Positions 1 to 6,382 of a stretch of 33,057 bases of DNA are shown here, piece after piece. Location of the stretch: assembly GCA_011526565.1 (NCBI GenBank), contig WYBL01000085.1, positions 1-33,057 of the forward strand, given 5' to 3'. The notes below the pieces were generated by a model, which was not told the DNA's origin, did no database searches, and saw only the letters and a program-made list of their open reading frames with translations. Within the stretch, counting starts at the first letter, position 1, and each line of letters opens with the position of its first letter. The stretch is from Acidobacteriota bacterium (GTDB lineage: Bacteria; Acidobacteriota; Vicinamibacteria; Fen-336). The position numbers were made by a program, and so were the translations under genes.

Positions 1-120
1 CCGGACGTTCCCGGTCGTGGGTGCACGTCCCGCGCCGGCGGTCGGTTTGCGGTACCGCCGTCACGGGGCGTGCCTGGCTGTTCGCGGAACGCGGTGTCTG
101 CGCGTCGCCTCCTCGACTTT

Positions 121-165
121 GGGCCCCGCGCCCGCCTCTTCTCGCGAAGGCGGGGCGAGGGGCCC
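121..165 (+). promoter_or_regulatory. GC-rich hairpin leader of the first four-helix-bundle gene
   Basis: Bases 121-137 pair with 148-165: seven perfect pairs at the base, one mismatch, five more pairs, one bulged G and four pairs, around a loop near 138-147. The stem ends about 18 bases before the ATG at 184 and just before the AGGAGG ribosome binding site at 171-176. A similar hairpin precedes the paralogous gene at 548-898, so it is probably a functional 5' leader rather than chance GC pairing. No T-run follows, so it is not a typical terminator. Confidence 0.5.
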
Positions 166-183
166 CGACGAGGAGGCGACGCG

Positions 184-534
184 ATGGCACACACGATCCC
201 GAGCAGCAACCACCACACGCTCCACCGGCTCGACTGCTATCGGTTGGCGGTCGAGTTCCACCGGTTGGTCGCGGATCTGGCTCCGCACGGGAGTGGGCTG
301 GGGGATCAGTTGCGGCGGGCGGCGGGGAGCATCGCGCTGAATCTGGCAGAGGGCCACGGTCGGCTCACGCGGGCGGAACAGGCGCGGTTCACGTTGATCG
401 CGCGGGGTTCCGCTCTCGAGTGCCTGGCGATCCTGGATCTGCTGGCGGGGGAGGCGGGAGTGGCGGAGGCTCGGCAGGTTCTCGTTCGTGTCGTGCAGAC
501 GACGACGGGCCTGTGGCGCAAGCAGGCCGGCTGA
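184..534 (+). CDS. four-helix-bundle protein, S23/IVS-protein family
   Basis: This is a 116-residue protein of the family often annotated '23S rRNA intervening sequence protein' or 'four helix bundle protein'. The family hallmarks are visible: an N-terminal helix with YRLAVEF, then QLRRAAGSIALNLAEGHGR (the A-S/G-I-x-x-N-L-A-E-G core), then a long helix with ARGSALECLAILDL. Homologues form pentameric helical bundles of largely unknown role, and relatives such as Avd act in diversity-generating retroelements. The ATG at 184 is chosen because AGGAGG lies seven bases upstream; the frame stays open further 5' but without a better start. It converges on a paralogue 13 bp downstream. No retroelement or rRNA gene is present, so the role is unknown. 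Confidence 0.85.
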   Translation: MAHTIPSSNHHTLHRLDCYRLAVEFHRLVADLAPHGSGLGDQLRRAAGSIALNLAEGHGRLTRAEQARFTLIARGSALECLAILDLLAGEAGVAEARQVLVRVVQTTTGLWRKQAG

Positions 535-547
535 GGCCGGACGCCAC

Positions 548-898
548 TCACCCCATCGCGCGCACCAGCCCCTCCGTCGCGCGGATCACCCGCGCGATAA
601 CCACCCGCAGCTCGTGATCCACGACGACCCCTCGCCCCGCGGCCAGCTCCAGCACCGCCGCGCACTCCCGCGCCGACCCCAGCGCCATCGTGTAGAAGTG
701 CCGCTTGTCCTTCCGCGAGAACCGCCCGTACCCCTCGGCGAGGTTCAAGGCACAGGAGGCCGAAGCCCGCAGCAGTTGATTCCGCAGGTCCCCCTTCAGC
801 GCGAGCCCGAACACCAGCCGGTCGAACTCCACGGCCAGCCGATACGCATCCAGCCGACACGCCGCCCCGGCGCGTCCCGTCGTTGCCGCCTGCGCCAT
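548..898 (-). CDS. four-helix-bundle protein, S23/IVS-protein family (paralogue)
   Basis: This second 116-residue member of the same family runs in the opposite direction. It shares RLDAYRLAVEF, QLLRASASCALNLAEGYGR and an MALGSARECAAVLEL helix with its neighbour, and similarity runs over the whole length with almost no gaps. The start at 898 has AAGGAG six bases upstream on the minus strand. The two genes are equal in length and convergent, and each has a hairpin leader, which suggests duplication of a gene-plus-leader unit with inversion. The function is unknown: the family is recognised from its fold signature, and no partner gene here explains it. Confidence 0.85.
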   Translation of the reverse strand: MAQAATTGRAGAACRLDAYRLAVEFDRLVFGLALKGDLRNQLLRASASCALNLAEGYGRFSRKDKRHFYTMALGSARECAAVLELAAGRGVVVDHELRVVIARVIRATEGLVRAMG

Positions 899-919
899 CG
901 CCAACTCCTTTCGTGACGA

Positions 920-967
920 GGGGCGCCTTGTCGCCCTCTCACGAAAAGGAGGACAACAAGGCGCCCC
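920..967 (-). promoter_or_regulatory. hairpin leader of the second four-helix-bundle gene
   Basis: Bases 920-931 and 956-967 form a perfect 12-bp inverted repeat (GGGGCGCCTTGT and its complement), and the enclosed 24 bases can pair further. On the minus strand it ends about 21 bases before the ATG at 898. Position, GC-rich stem and purine-rich spacer match the hairpin at 121-165 before the paralogue. Confidence 0.5.
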
Positions 968-1008
968 GCTCGACGAAGAAGCGCAACGCGACGCCGTCGG
1001 AGAAAACT

Positions 1009-1061
1009 GCGACCGTCGTGCCAGAACCGCCCGTGAACCGCGGCTCTGGCGCGACGGTCGC
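1009..1061. repeat. near-perfect 22-bp inverted repeat
   Basis: Arms 1009-1030 and 1040-1061 match at 20 of 22 positions and enclose a 9-base spacer. In RNA one of the two non-matching pairs would be a G-U wobble on either strand. It lies about 110 bp upstream of the minus-strand four-helix-bundle gene, in gene-free DNA. There is no T-tract, so it is not a standard intrinsic terminator. It could be part of a structured leader, a protein-binding palindrome or a small repeat element. Confidence 0.6.
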
Positions 1062-1460
1062 CGGACGCCAGGGGCGCTAGTTGTCCGTTCCCGTCCCCCC
1101 GGCCCGGCGAGCGAGCGAAGCGACGCGAGCCCACCCCGACCGTCGCGCCGTCGCAAACCGCGGCGCTCCGCCCCGTCCGCAGCCGATCCAGGCCGAAACC
1201 GCCCCCGCCCGTCCCCACACCCCCGTGGGGAAACCCATCACTGCGGCCTTTCCCCACGCCGTAGCGCGTTCCCACGCCAACCCATTGATCCAACGACACT
1301 TCCCGTGGAGCCAGCAACCACGCTGTGGGCTTTCCCCACGCTCCCGCCCCACCTCCGAAATCGCGCCGATTCCCCCAACCTCAACCCCACCAACCAATTA
1401 GCAGATCAACGCGGACCTGGCAAGCGGCTTGCCCTACGTGTTGGCGAACGGAGGCGAACG
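1062..1460. other. gene-free stretch upstream of the electron-transfer operon
   Basis: No open frame here has the codon composition of the neighbouring genes. The sequence is C-rich on the plus strand and carries three copies of the 9-mer GTGGGGAAA: plus strand at 1225-1233, minus strand near 1249-1257 and 1330-1338. I see no convincing -35/-10 pair for the operon that starts at 1461, although the promoter should lie here. Confidence 0.4.
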
Positions 1461-1676
1461 ATGGCCTGCCCGTACCTGAGAGAGATCGTGATGCTGCACT
1501 GCGAGGCGTGCCCGTTCCACAAGGCACTTCCCCTCGACAAGCTCGCTTCCGCATCACCTTGCCTGGCGCTGGAGTTCCGGGATTGCCCGATCTACCAGGA
1601 CGCCGTGGCGCAGGCGCACCACATGGCGCGGGGGGCCAACCCCCTCGGCGCCCAGAAGGAGAGGAGGGTGTCGTGA
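1461..1676 (+). CDS. small Cys-rich protein, first gene of the NrfD/GcvH-like operon
   Basis: This 71-residue soluble protein has five cysteines: C3, C14, C17, C34 and C42. Three of them are followed by Pro (MACPYL, CEACP, DCP). The spacing suggests a metal or Fe-S site, or redox thiols, but I do not recognise a named family. The start is the ATG at 1461, with GGAGG eight bases before it. The stop overlaps the start of a 24-residue membrane peptide, and the ferredoxin gene follows, so it probably serves the same complex as an assembly or electron-transfer accessory. That role is inferred from position only. Confidence 0.7.
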   Translation: MACPYLREIVMLHCEACPFHKALPLDKLASASPCLALEFRDCPIYQDAVAQAHHMARGANPLGAQKERRVS

Positions 1677-1750
1677 TGATCGCCCTGCCGCTCGCCATCC
1701 TGGGGGGGCTGCTGCTCTTCCTGAACGACTTGCAACTGCACGCTCGGTGA
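1676..1750 (+). CDS. 24-residue single-span membrane peptide
   Basis: The ATG at 1676 overlaps the stop of the preceding gene (TGATG), and a strong GGAGGG site sits seven bases upstream. The peptide is almost entirely one hydrophobic helix (MIALPLAILGGLLLFLNDLQ) with a short polar tail ending HAR. Its stop codon lies just before the ferredoxin start at 1756, and overlaps the alternative GTG start at 1747. Tiny single-span subunits are common in membrane-bound oxidoreductases, so it may be a structural subunit of the NrfD-type complex. The size makes it easy to miss, but the ribosome binding site and overlaps favour a real gene. Confidence 0.6.
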   Translation: MIALPLAILGGLLLFLNDLQLHAR

Positions 1751-1755
1751 ACACC

Positions 1756-2625
1756 ATGACCTTCGACCGGAGGAAGTTCCTGAAGATGGCCGGCGCGGCG
1801 GGGGCCGTGGCCGCTGCCGCCCCGGCGAGCGCCGCCGGGGCGAGCGCGAGCCTCGACGGCCCCGCCGTGCTGGTCGACACCACCCTGTGCGTCTCCTGCC
1901 GCGCGTGCGAGGCGGCCTGCGCGGAGCAGAACCAGCTCCCCGCGCCGCCCGACACGCCGGAGGGCGGCTTCCCCGCCCGCCGCGACACGTCGACCACCGC
2001 CTTCACCGTCGTCAATCGCGGCAGCGACGCGGCTTCCGACGGCAGCGAGCGCTTCGCCAAGCAGCAGTGCCTGCACTGCCTGCACCCGGCGTGCGCCTCG
2101 GCCTGCCCGGTGCGCGCGCTGGAGAAGACGCCCGAGGGCCCGGTCGTGTACCACGCGGACCTCTGCATGGGCTGCCGCTACTGCATGGTGGCGTGCCCGT
2201 TCGGGGTCCCGAAGTACGAGTACGAGAAGGCGATCCCCTACGTCCGCAAGTGCACCTTCTGCTTCGAGCGTCAGGCGCGCGGGCAGCAGCCGGCCTGCAC
2301 GTCGGTGTGCCCCACCGGCGCGCTGAAGTTCGGCAAGCGCTCCGACCTGCTGCTCGAGGCGCGGCGCCGCGTGTACGCCGAGGGCAGCCGCTACGTGCCC
2401 CACGTCTACGGGGAGCGCGAGTCCGGCGGCACGTCGTGGCTCTACGTCTCGGACGTCCCGTTCGAGAGCCTGGGCCTCAAGGCCGTGGGCGAGACCAGCC
2501 CGACCCAGCTCACCGAGACGGCGCTGAACGCGGTGCCGCTGGTGATGACCCTGTGGCCGCCGCTGCTGATGGGGCTGTACGCCTTCGCCCACCAGGGGCG
2601 GAAGTCGTCCGAGCAGGAGGTGTGA
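1756..2625 (+). CDS. Tat-exported four-cluster ferredoxin subunit, HybA/HmcB/DsrO-like
   Basis: This is the periplasmic electron-transfer subunit of a membrane oxidoreductase. The N-terminus has a twin-arginine signal (DRRKFLK, then an Ala-rich stretch to about residue 30). Cys clusters follow: CVSCRACEAAC at 45-55, CLHCLHPACASACP at 105-118, CMGCRYCMVACP at 137-148, then CTFC at 166-169 with C181 and C185. These fit four [4Fe-4S] clusters. Residues 260-277 form a C-terminal membrane helix, as in HybA and HmcB. The next gene encodes the matching HybB/NrfD-type partner. A GTG at 1747 overlapping the previous stop is an alternative start, but the ATG at 1756 has GGTGA six bases upstream. No catalytic molybdopterin or hydrogenase subunit is adjacent. 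Confidence 0.9.
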   Translation: MTFDRRKFLKMAGAAGAVAAAAPASAAGASASLDGPAVLVDTTLCVSCRACEAACAEQNQLPAPPDTPEGGFPARRDTSTTAFTVVNRGSDAASDGSERFAKQQCLHCLHPACASACPVRALEKTPEGPVVYHADLCMGCRYCMVACPFGVPKYEYEKAIPYVRKCTFCFERQARGQQPACTSVCPTGALKFGKRSDLLLEARRRVYAEGSRYVPHVYGERESGGTSWLYVSDVPFESLGLKAVGETSPTQLTETALNAVPLVMTLWPPLLMGLYAFAHQGRKSSEQEV

Positions 2626-2626
2626 C

Positions 2627-3838
2627 GTGGCGACCCTGACCCTGCCTCCCGCCGTCAAGCCCTGGCTGCGCGACCACCTGCTGCTCGGCCTCACGCCGCG
2701 CGAGTACGTGAAGAGCCTGGCCAATCCGTGGGACCTGTTCGCGATGGCGGTGTTCGCGATCGGCATCCCGCTCTACATCGCCCGCTTCGTGTTCGGGCTG
2801 GGCGCGGTGACCAACCTCAGCCAGACGACGCCCTGGGGCCTGTGGATCGGCTTCGACATGCTGTGCGGCGTGGCACTCGCCGCCGGCGGCTTCACGCTGG
2901 CCGCCGCCGTCCACGTGTTCGGCCTCGAGCGGTATCACGCGGTCGTCAAGCCCGCGGTGCTGACCGGGTTCCTCGGCTACTTCTTCGCCGTGCTCGGCCT
3001 GCTGGCCGACCTCGGCCAGCCGTGGCGGGTGTGGTACCCGCTGGGCGTCTCGTGGGGCACCACGTCGGTCATGTTCGAGGTCGGCTGGTGCGTGGCGCTC
3101 TACACCACCGTGCTGTTCCTCGAGTTCTCGCCGGCGCTCTTGTCCTGGCTCGGCCTCGGCAAGCTCGGGCAGCGCCTGGCGCAGCTCACCGTCGCGCTGA
3201 CGGTGCTCGGCGTGATGCTCTCGACGCTGCACCAGAGCTCGCTCGGCTCGCTGTTCCTGCTGGCCCCGGGCCGCATTCACCCGCTGTGGTACTCGCCGAT
3301 GATCCCGGTGCTGTTCTTCGTCTCGGCGATCGCCGCCGGCCTGTCGATGGTGATCGTGGAGTCGTCGCTCTCGCACCGCGTGTTCCGCGACCGCCTGGGC
3401 CGCGTCCACCACGACATCGACAGCCTGATGCTGGGCCTCGGCCGCGGCGCCGCGCTCGTCCTCTTCGCCTACTTCTTCCTCAAGCTGCAGGCGCTGGTCG
3501 CCTCGCACCGCCTCGACCTGCTGGCGACCCCGCTCGGTGCCTGGTACCTCGTCGAACTGCTCGGCTTCGTCGCCCTGCCCTGCGCGCTGTTCGCCTTCGG
3601 CGTGCGGCGCGGCAGCGCCTTCATGGTGCGCGCCGCGGCCGCGATCACCGTGGTCGGCGTCGTCGTCAACCGCCTGAACGTCTCGCTGGTGGCCTTCGAC
3701 TACGCGCTGCCGGTGCGCTACGTGCCGTCGTGGATGGAGATCGCCGTGTCGATCGCCCTGGTGACGGCCCTGATCCAGACCTTCCGCTTCATCGTCAACC
3801 GGATGGCGATCCTGGAAGCGGACTCACCGCACTCGTAG
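2627..3838 (+). CDS. NrfD/HybB-type integral membrane subunit
   Basis: This 403-residue polytopic protein has about ten predicted membrane helices and belongs to the polysulphide reductase NrfD / HybB / HmcC family. Members bind quinone and pass electrons to or from a partner ferredoxin subunit on the periplasmic face. Typical segments are TPWGLWIGFDMLCGVALAAGG near residue 68, LGQPWRVWYPLG near 128 and STLHQSSLGSLFLL near 203. The GTG at 2627 has AGGAGGT five bases upstream and starts one base after the preceding stop, so it is co-translated with the ferredoxin. In known complexes this pair joins a catalytic unit; here the neighbours are a cytochrome and two GcvH-like proteins. Confidence 0.9.
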   Translation: MATLTLPPAVKPWLRDHLLLGLTPREYVKSLANPWDLFAMAVFAIGIPLYIARFVFGLGAVTNLSQTTPWGLWIGFDMLCGVALAAGGFTLAAAVHVFGLERYHAVVKPAVLTGFLGYFFAVLGLLADLGQPWRVWYPLGVSWGTTSVMFEVGWCVALYTTVLFLEFSPALLSWLGLGKLGQRLAQLTVALTVLGVMLSTLHQSSLGSLFLLAPGRIHPLWYSPMIPVLFFVSAIAAGLSMVIVESSLSHRVFRDRLGRVHHDIDSLMLGLGRGAALVLFAYFFLKLQALVASHRLDLLATPLGAWYLVELLGFVALPCALFAFGVRRGSAFMVRAAAAITVVGVVVNRLNVSLVAFDYALPVRYVPSWMEIAVSIALVTALIQTFRFIVNRMAILEADSPHS

Positions 3839-3850
3839 GGAGACCTTGCG

Positions 3851-4573
3851 ATGACCTCGACCGACTTCGTCAGCCTGTACGGACTGCGTGCCACCGAGTA
3901 CGTGATCGCGGTGAGCTACCTGCTCCTCTTCGCCCTCTTCTGGCGGGCGCTGGCGCCGAAGGCCGCTCCGGCCCCGGCGCGGGCCCGGGCCCAGGCGCCC
4001 GCCACCTGGTTCGCGCTGCCCGACGCCGTGAAGCTCCACCCCGGCCACGCCTGGGCGCGGGTCGAAGACGACGGCCTCGTCAGCATCGGCCTCGACGACT
4101 TCGGCCACAAGCTGATCGGCGACCTCGACGCCGCGGTGCTGCCGGTGCCCGGCACCCGCCTCGAGCAGGGCCGGCCCGGCTTCGTGCTGCACGCCGACGG
4201 CCGCCGCATCGACGTGCTGTCGCCGGTCGACGGCGAGGTCGCGGCGGTCAACGACGCCGCCTCCGCCGACCCCAACGCGCTCCACGCCGACCCCTACGGC
4301 TCGGGCTGGCTGCTGCGGCTGAAGCCCAACGGCGCGCTGCGACGCAACATGAAGCAGCTCCTGGCCGGCGACGCCGCCCGGCTCTACATGGAGCGCGCGG
4401 CGGAAGGGCTGCGCGCCCGCCTCAACCCGGAGCTCGGCGCGCTGGCGGCCGACGGCGGGCAGCCGGTCCACGGCTTCGCCCGCGAGATCGAGCCGCTGCG
4501 CTGGGACGCCCTGGTCCGCGAGGCACTCCTGACCGACGACCTGGGCGCGGACGCGGAGGTGCCCCGTGCGTGA
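3851..4573 (+). CDS. membrane-anchored GcvH-like protein lacking the lipoyl lysine (copy 1)
   Basis: This 240-residue protein has one N-terminal membrane helix (about 17-34), an Ala/Pro linker, then a domain clearly related to glycine cleavage H protein: KLHPGHAW, VSIGLDDFGHKLIGD, LSPVDGEVAAVN and DPYGSGWLLRLKP. In true GcvH the lipoylated Lys sits ten residues before the Pro of SPVxGEV within ESVK. Here that stretch reads HADGRR and Gly117 takes the Lys position, so lipoylation at the usual site is impossible. The C-terminal 80 residues are not recognised. GGGAG lies eight bases before the ATG. The gene sits between the NrfD gene and the cytochrome gene, so it is probably a structural or docking part of that complex rather than of glycine cleavage. 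Confidence 0.8.
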   Translation: MTSTDFVSLYGLRATEYVIAVSYLLLFALFWRALAPKAAPAPARARAQAPATWFALPDAVKLHPGHAWARVEDDGLVSIGLDDFGHKLIGDLDAAVLPVPGTRLEQGRPGFVLHADGRRIDVLSPVDGEVAAVNDAASADPNALHADPYGSGWLLRLKPNGALRRNMKQLLAGDAARLYMERAAEGLRARLNPELGALAADGGQPVHGFAREIEPLRWDALVREALLTDDLGADAEVPRA

Positions 4574-4910
4574 GCGCTCCCGCCTCGTGATCACCCTGCT
4601 GGCGGTCGCCGCCAGCGCCACGCTGGTGGCGGGGCCGCTGCCCAGGCTGCCGGCCGATCGGGCGCTGCCGATGACCGGCGACAGCCCGGGCCCGGTCACC
4701 TTCAGCCACCGCAGCCACCTGGACGAGTCGGCGCCGGACTGCCTCGTCTGCCACTCGGGCGTGTTCAGCGTGCTCGGGCGGATGGGTTCGCGCACGGACT
4801 CCGGCATCCGCCACGCCGCGATGGAGCGTGGCCGGCAGTGCGGCGCGTGTCACGACGGCGAACGCGCGAGCGGGCTCGACGACTGCGCCCACTGCCACGT
4901 CGAGAAGTAG
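4566..4910 (+). CDS. triheme c7-type cytochrome
   Basis: This 114-residue exported protein has an N-terminal signal or anchor helix (about 5-23) and three CxxCH haem-binding motifs: CLVCH at 59-63, CGACH at 92-96 and CAHCH at 107-111. FSHRSH at 46-51 and H83 could supply distal haem ligands, as in cytochrome c7/c3 families. The GTG at 4566 overlaps the preceding gene by 8 bases and has GGAGGT five bases upstream. It would carry electrons between the periplasmic ferredoxin/NrfD module and an unknown periplasmic partner. It is shorter than the multihaem subunits of Hmc-type complexes. Confidence 0.88.
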   Translation: MRERSRLVITLLAVAASATLVAGPLPRLPADRALPMTGDSPGPVTFSHRSHLDESAPDCLVCHSGVFSVLGRMGSRTDSGIRHAAMERGRQCGACHDGERASGLDDCAHCHVEK

Positions 4911-4925
4911 GAAGGGAGGGCCGCC

Positions 4926-5612
4926 ATGACGCCCCTGTACGAGACCTTCGAGCTGATCCTGCTGGTGTCCGCCGGCCTGCTGGCGCGCTTCGGCGTGCTC
5001 CTCCTCTTCGTGCTGGTGGTCGGCGCGCCGCTGCTGGCGCTGGCGATGGCGTGGGAGGCGCTGACGCGTCCGAAGGTGTCGCCCGCCGGCGACCTCGGCT
5101 GGCGCGAGGACGCGTTCTACGCCCCCGGCCACACCTGGCTGGCCCCCGCCCGCCAGGGCCTGCTGTTCGGCATCGACGACCTGGCCCGCCGCCTGCTCGG
5201 CCGCGCGACGCGGGTGAGCCTGCCGCGGGTGGGCACGCTGCTGAAGGCCGGCGAGCGCGCCATCGCGATCACGGCCGGCGGCCGCAGCGTCTCGCTGGCC
5301 GTCCCGGTCGCCGCGACCGTGACCGCCGTCAACCGCGACGTGCTGCAGGACCCGGCCCTCGCCTCCCGCGACCCCTACGGCCACGGCTGGCTGCTGCGGC
5401 TGCGCCCGGCCGAGAGCGCCTCGCCGCTGCTGCCGCGCGGCGCGCGCGGCCGCGAGTGGCTGAGCACCGAGAGCCTGCGCTTCGCGCGGGCGCTCGAGCT
5501 GGAGCTGGGCGTGGCAGCGGCCGACGGCGGCGAGTTCCACGTGCCGCCGCACCTGGCTCTCGACGAGGCCCAGCGCGAGCGGCTGGCCCGCGAGTTCCTG
5601 GGCCAGGAATGA
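4926..5612 (+). CDS. membrane-anchored GcvH-like protein lacking the lipoyl lysine (copy 2)
   Basis: This 228-residue paralogue of the protein at 3851-4573 has a longer hydrophobic N-terminus (about 8-43), then a GcvH-like domain: YAPGHTWLAP, LLFGIDDLARRLLG, AVPVAATVTAVN and DPYGHGWLLRLRP. The segment matching the lipoyl-attachment loop reads ITAGGRSVSLAVP, with Gly119 at the Lys position, so this copy also cannot be lipoylated normally. The GcvH-typical GE after PV is also lost (AA here). It follows the cytochrome gene by 15 bases with GGGAGG upstream and closes the operon. Two diverged, non-lipoylated copies suggest a heterodimeric structural role; that is inference. Confidence 0.8.
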   Translation: MTPLYETFELILLVSAGLLARFGVLLLFVLVVGAPLLALAMAWEALTRPKVSPAGDLGWREDAFYAPGHTWLAPARQGLLFGIDDLARRLLGRATRVSLPRVGTLLKAGERAIAITAGGRSVSLAVPVAATVTAVNRDVLQDPALASRDPYGHGWLLRLRPAESASPLLPRGARGREWLSTESLRFARALELELGVAAADGGEFHVPPHLALDEAQRERLAREFLGQE

Positions 5613-5623
5613 AGCAGGCCCGA

Positions 5624-5650
5624 CCGGCGCCGGGCTCGCCCCGGCGCCGG
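5624..5650. terminator. GC hairpin after the electron-transfer operon
   Basis: Two identical, self-complementary copies of CCGGCGCCGG (5624-5633 and 5641-5650) form a strong 10-bp stem with a 7-base loop just after the stop at 5612. No T-run follows, so it is a candidate for a hairpin-type or Rho-assisted terminator between the operon and lepB. Confidence 0.45.
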
Positions 5651-5678
5651 GAGCCGGGGCCGGGACCTGGCGCCGGCT

Positions 5679-5684
5679 TACAAT
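5679..5684 (+). promoter_or_regulatory. candidate -10 box for lepB
   Basis: TACAAT stands out in very GC-rich DNA 12 bases before the lepB start. I see no good -35 box at the expected distance. It suggests that lepB has its own promoter after the hairpin at 5624-5650. Confidence 0.35.
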
Positions 5685-5696
5685 GCGCGGCACCCG

Positions 5697-6365
5697 ATGC
5701 CGTCCTTCGCTGGTCCCAAGTCGGCGCTGCGCGAGTACTTCGAGTCGCTGCTGGTCGCGGTGATCCTGGCGCTCTTCGTGCGCACGTTCGTCGTCCAGGC
5801 CTTCCGCATCCCGTCCGCCTCGATGGAGCCGAGCCTGCTCGTCGGCGACCACCTGCTCGTCGACAAGCAGGTCTTCTCGCCGTCAGCCGGCCCGCTCGAG
5901 GCCGCGCTGCTCGGCAAGCGCCGCGTGGCCCGCGGCGACGTCGCGGTCTTCAAGTTCCCGGAGGACCCGGCCCGCGACTTCGTGAAGCGGGTGATCGGCC
6001 TGCCCGGCGAGCGGATCGAGATTCGCGCGAAGGCGGTGTGGATCGACGGCCGCCGGCTCGAGGAGCCGTGGGCCCGCTTCATCGCGCCACCGCTGTCGCC
6101 GCACGACCCGGAGTACACGCTGCGCAGCGAGCACCTGCGCGACGACTGGGGCCCGGCGACGGTGCCCCCGGGCCACCTGCTGGTGCTGGGCGACAATCGC
6201 GACAACAGCCGCGACAGCCGCTACTGGGGCTTTCTGCGCGAAGATCAGGTCAAGGGCCGGGCGCTGGTCGTGTACTGGTCGGCGGCGGCACACGAGGACA
6301 CGGACGGCGCGCGGGGCTTTCTCCCGCGGGTCCGCCGCGAGCGACTGCTGCACGTGATCCGCTGA
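5697..6365 (+). CDS. lepB: signal peptidase I
   Basis: This membrane serine protease removes signal peptides from exported proteins. The 222-residue S26 protein has one N-terminal membrane helix (about 16-36). The catalytic Ser42 lies in IPSASMEPSL and the Lys97 general base in DFVKRVIGLPGE. The conserved late box GDNRDNSRDSRYWGF is present. The start at 5697 has no strong ribosome binding site, and a -10-like TACAAT lies 12 bases upstream. The next gene, 17 bases downstream, is a small membrane protein, an order that recalls the lepB plus DUF4845 pair of proteobacteria. Confidence 0.93.
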   Translation: MPSFAGPKSALREYFESLLVAVILALFVRTFVVQAFRIPSASMEPSLLVGDHLLVDKQVFSPSAGPLEAALLGKRRVARGDVAVFKFPEDPARDFVKRVIGLPGERIEIRAKAVWIDGRRLEEPWARFIAPPLSPHDPEYTLRSEHLRDDWGPATVPPGHLLVLGDNRDNSRDSRYWGFLREDQVKGRALVVYWSAAAHEDTDGARGFLPRVRRERLLHVIR

Positions 6366-6382
6366 GAGGAGAAGGAGGCACC

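Noticed and set aside
184..898. Avd-type accessory protein of a diversity-generating retroelement
   Set aside because: There is no reverse transcriptase, template repeat or variable repeat in the window; the two proteins fit the general four-helix-bundle family.
1249..1340. TTTCCCCACGC copies as possible DnaA boxes and an origin
   Set aside because: They do not fit the TTATNCACA consensus, no AT-rich unwinding region is nearby, and no dnaA, dnaN or gidA gene is present.
1081..1401. Open frame of 106 codons in the gene-free region
   Set aside because: It is Pro/Ala/Arg/Thr-rich with no ribosome binding site, no domain and a third-position composition unlike the real genes.
1747..1755. GTG at 1747 as ferredoxin start overlapping the small peptide stop
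   Set aside because: No ribosome binding site precedes it, while the ATG at 1756 has GGTGA at a normal distance. The difference is only three residues and does not alter the Tat signal.
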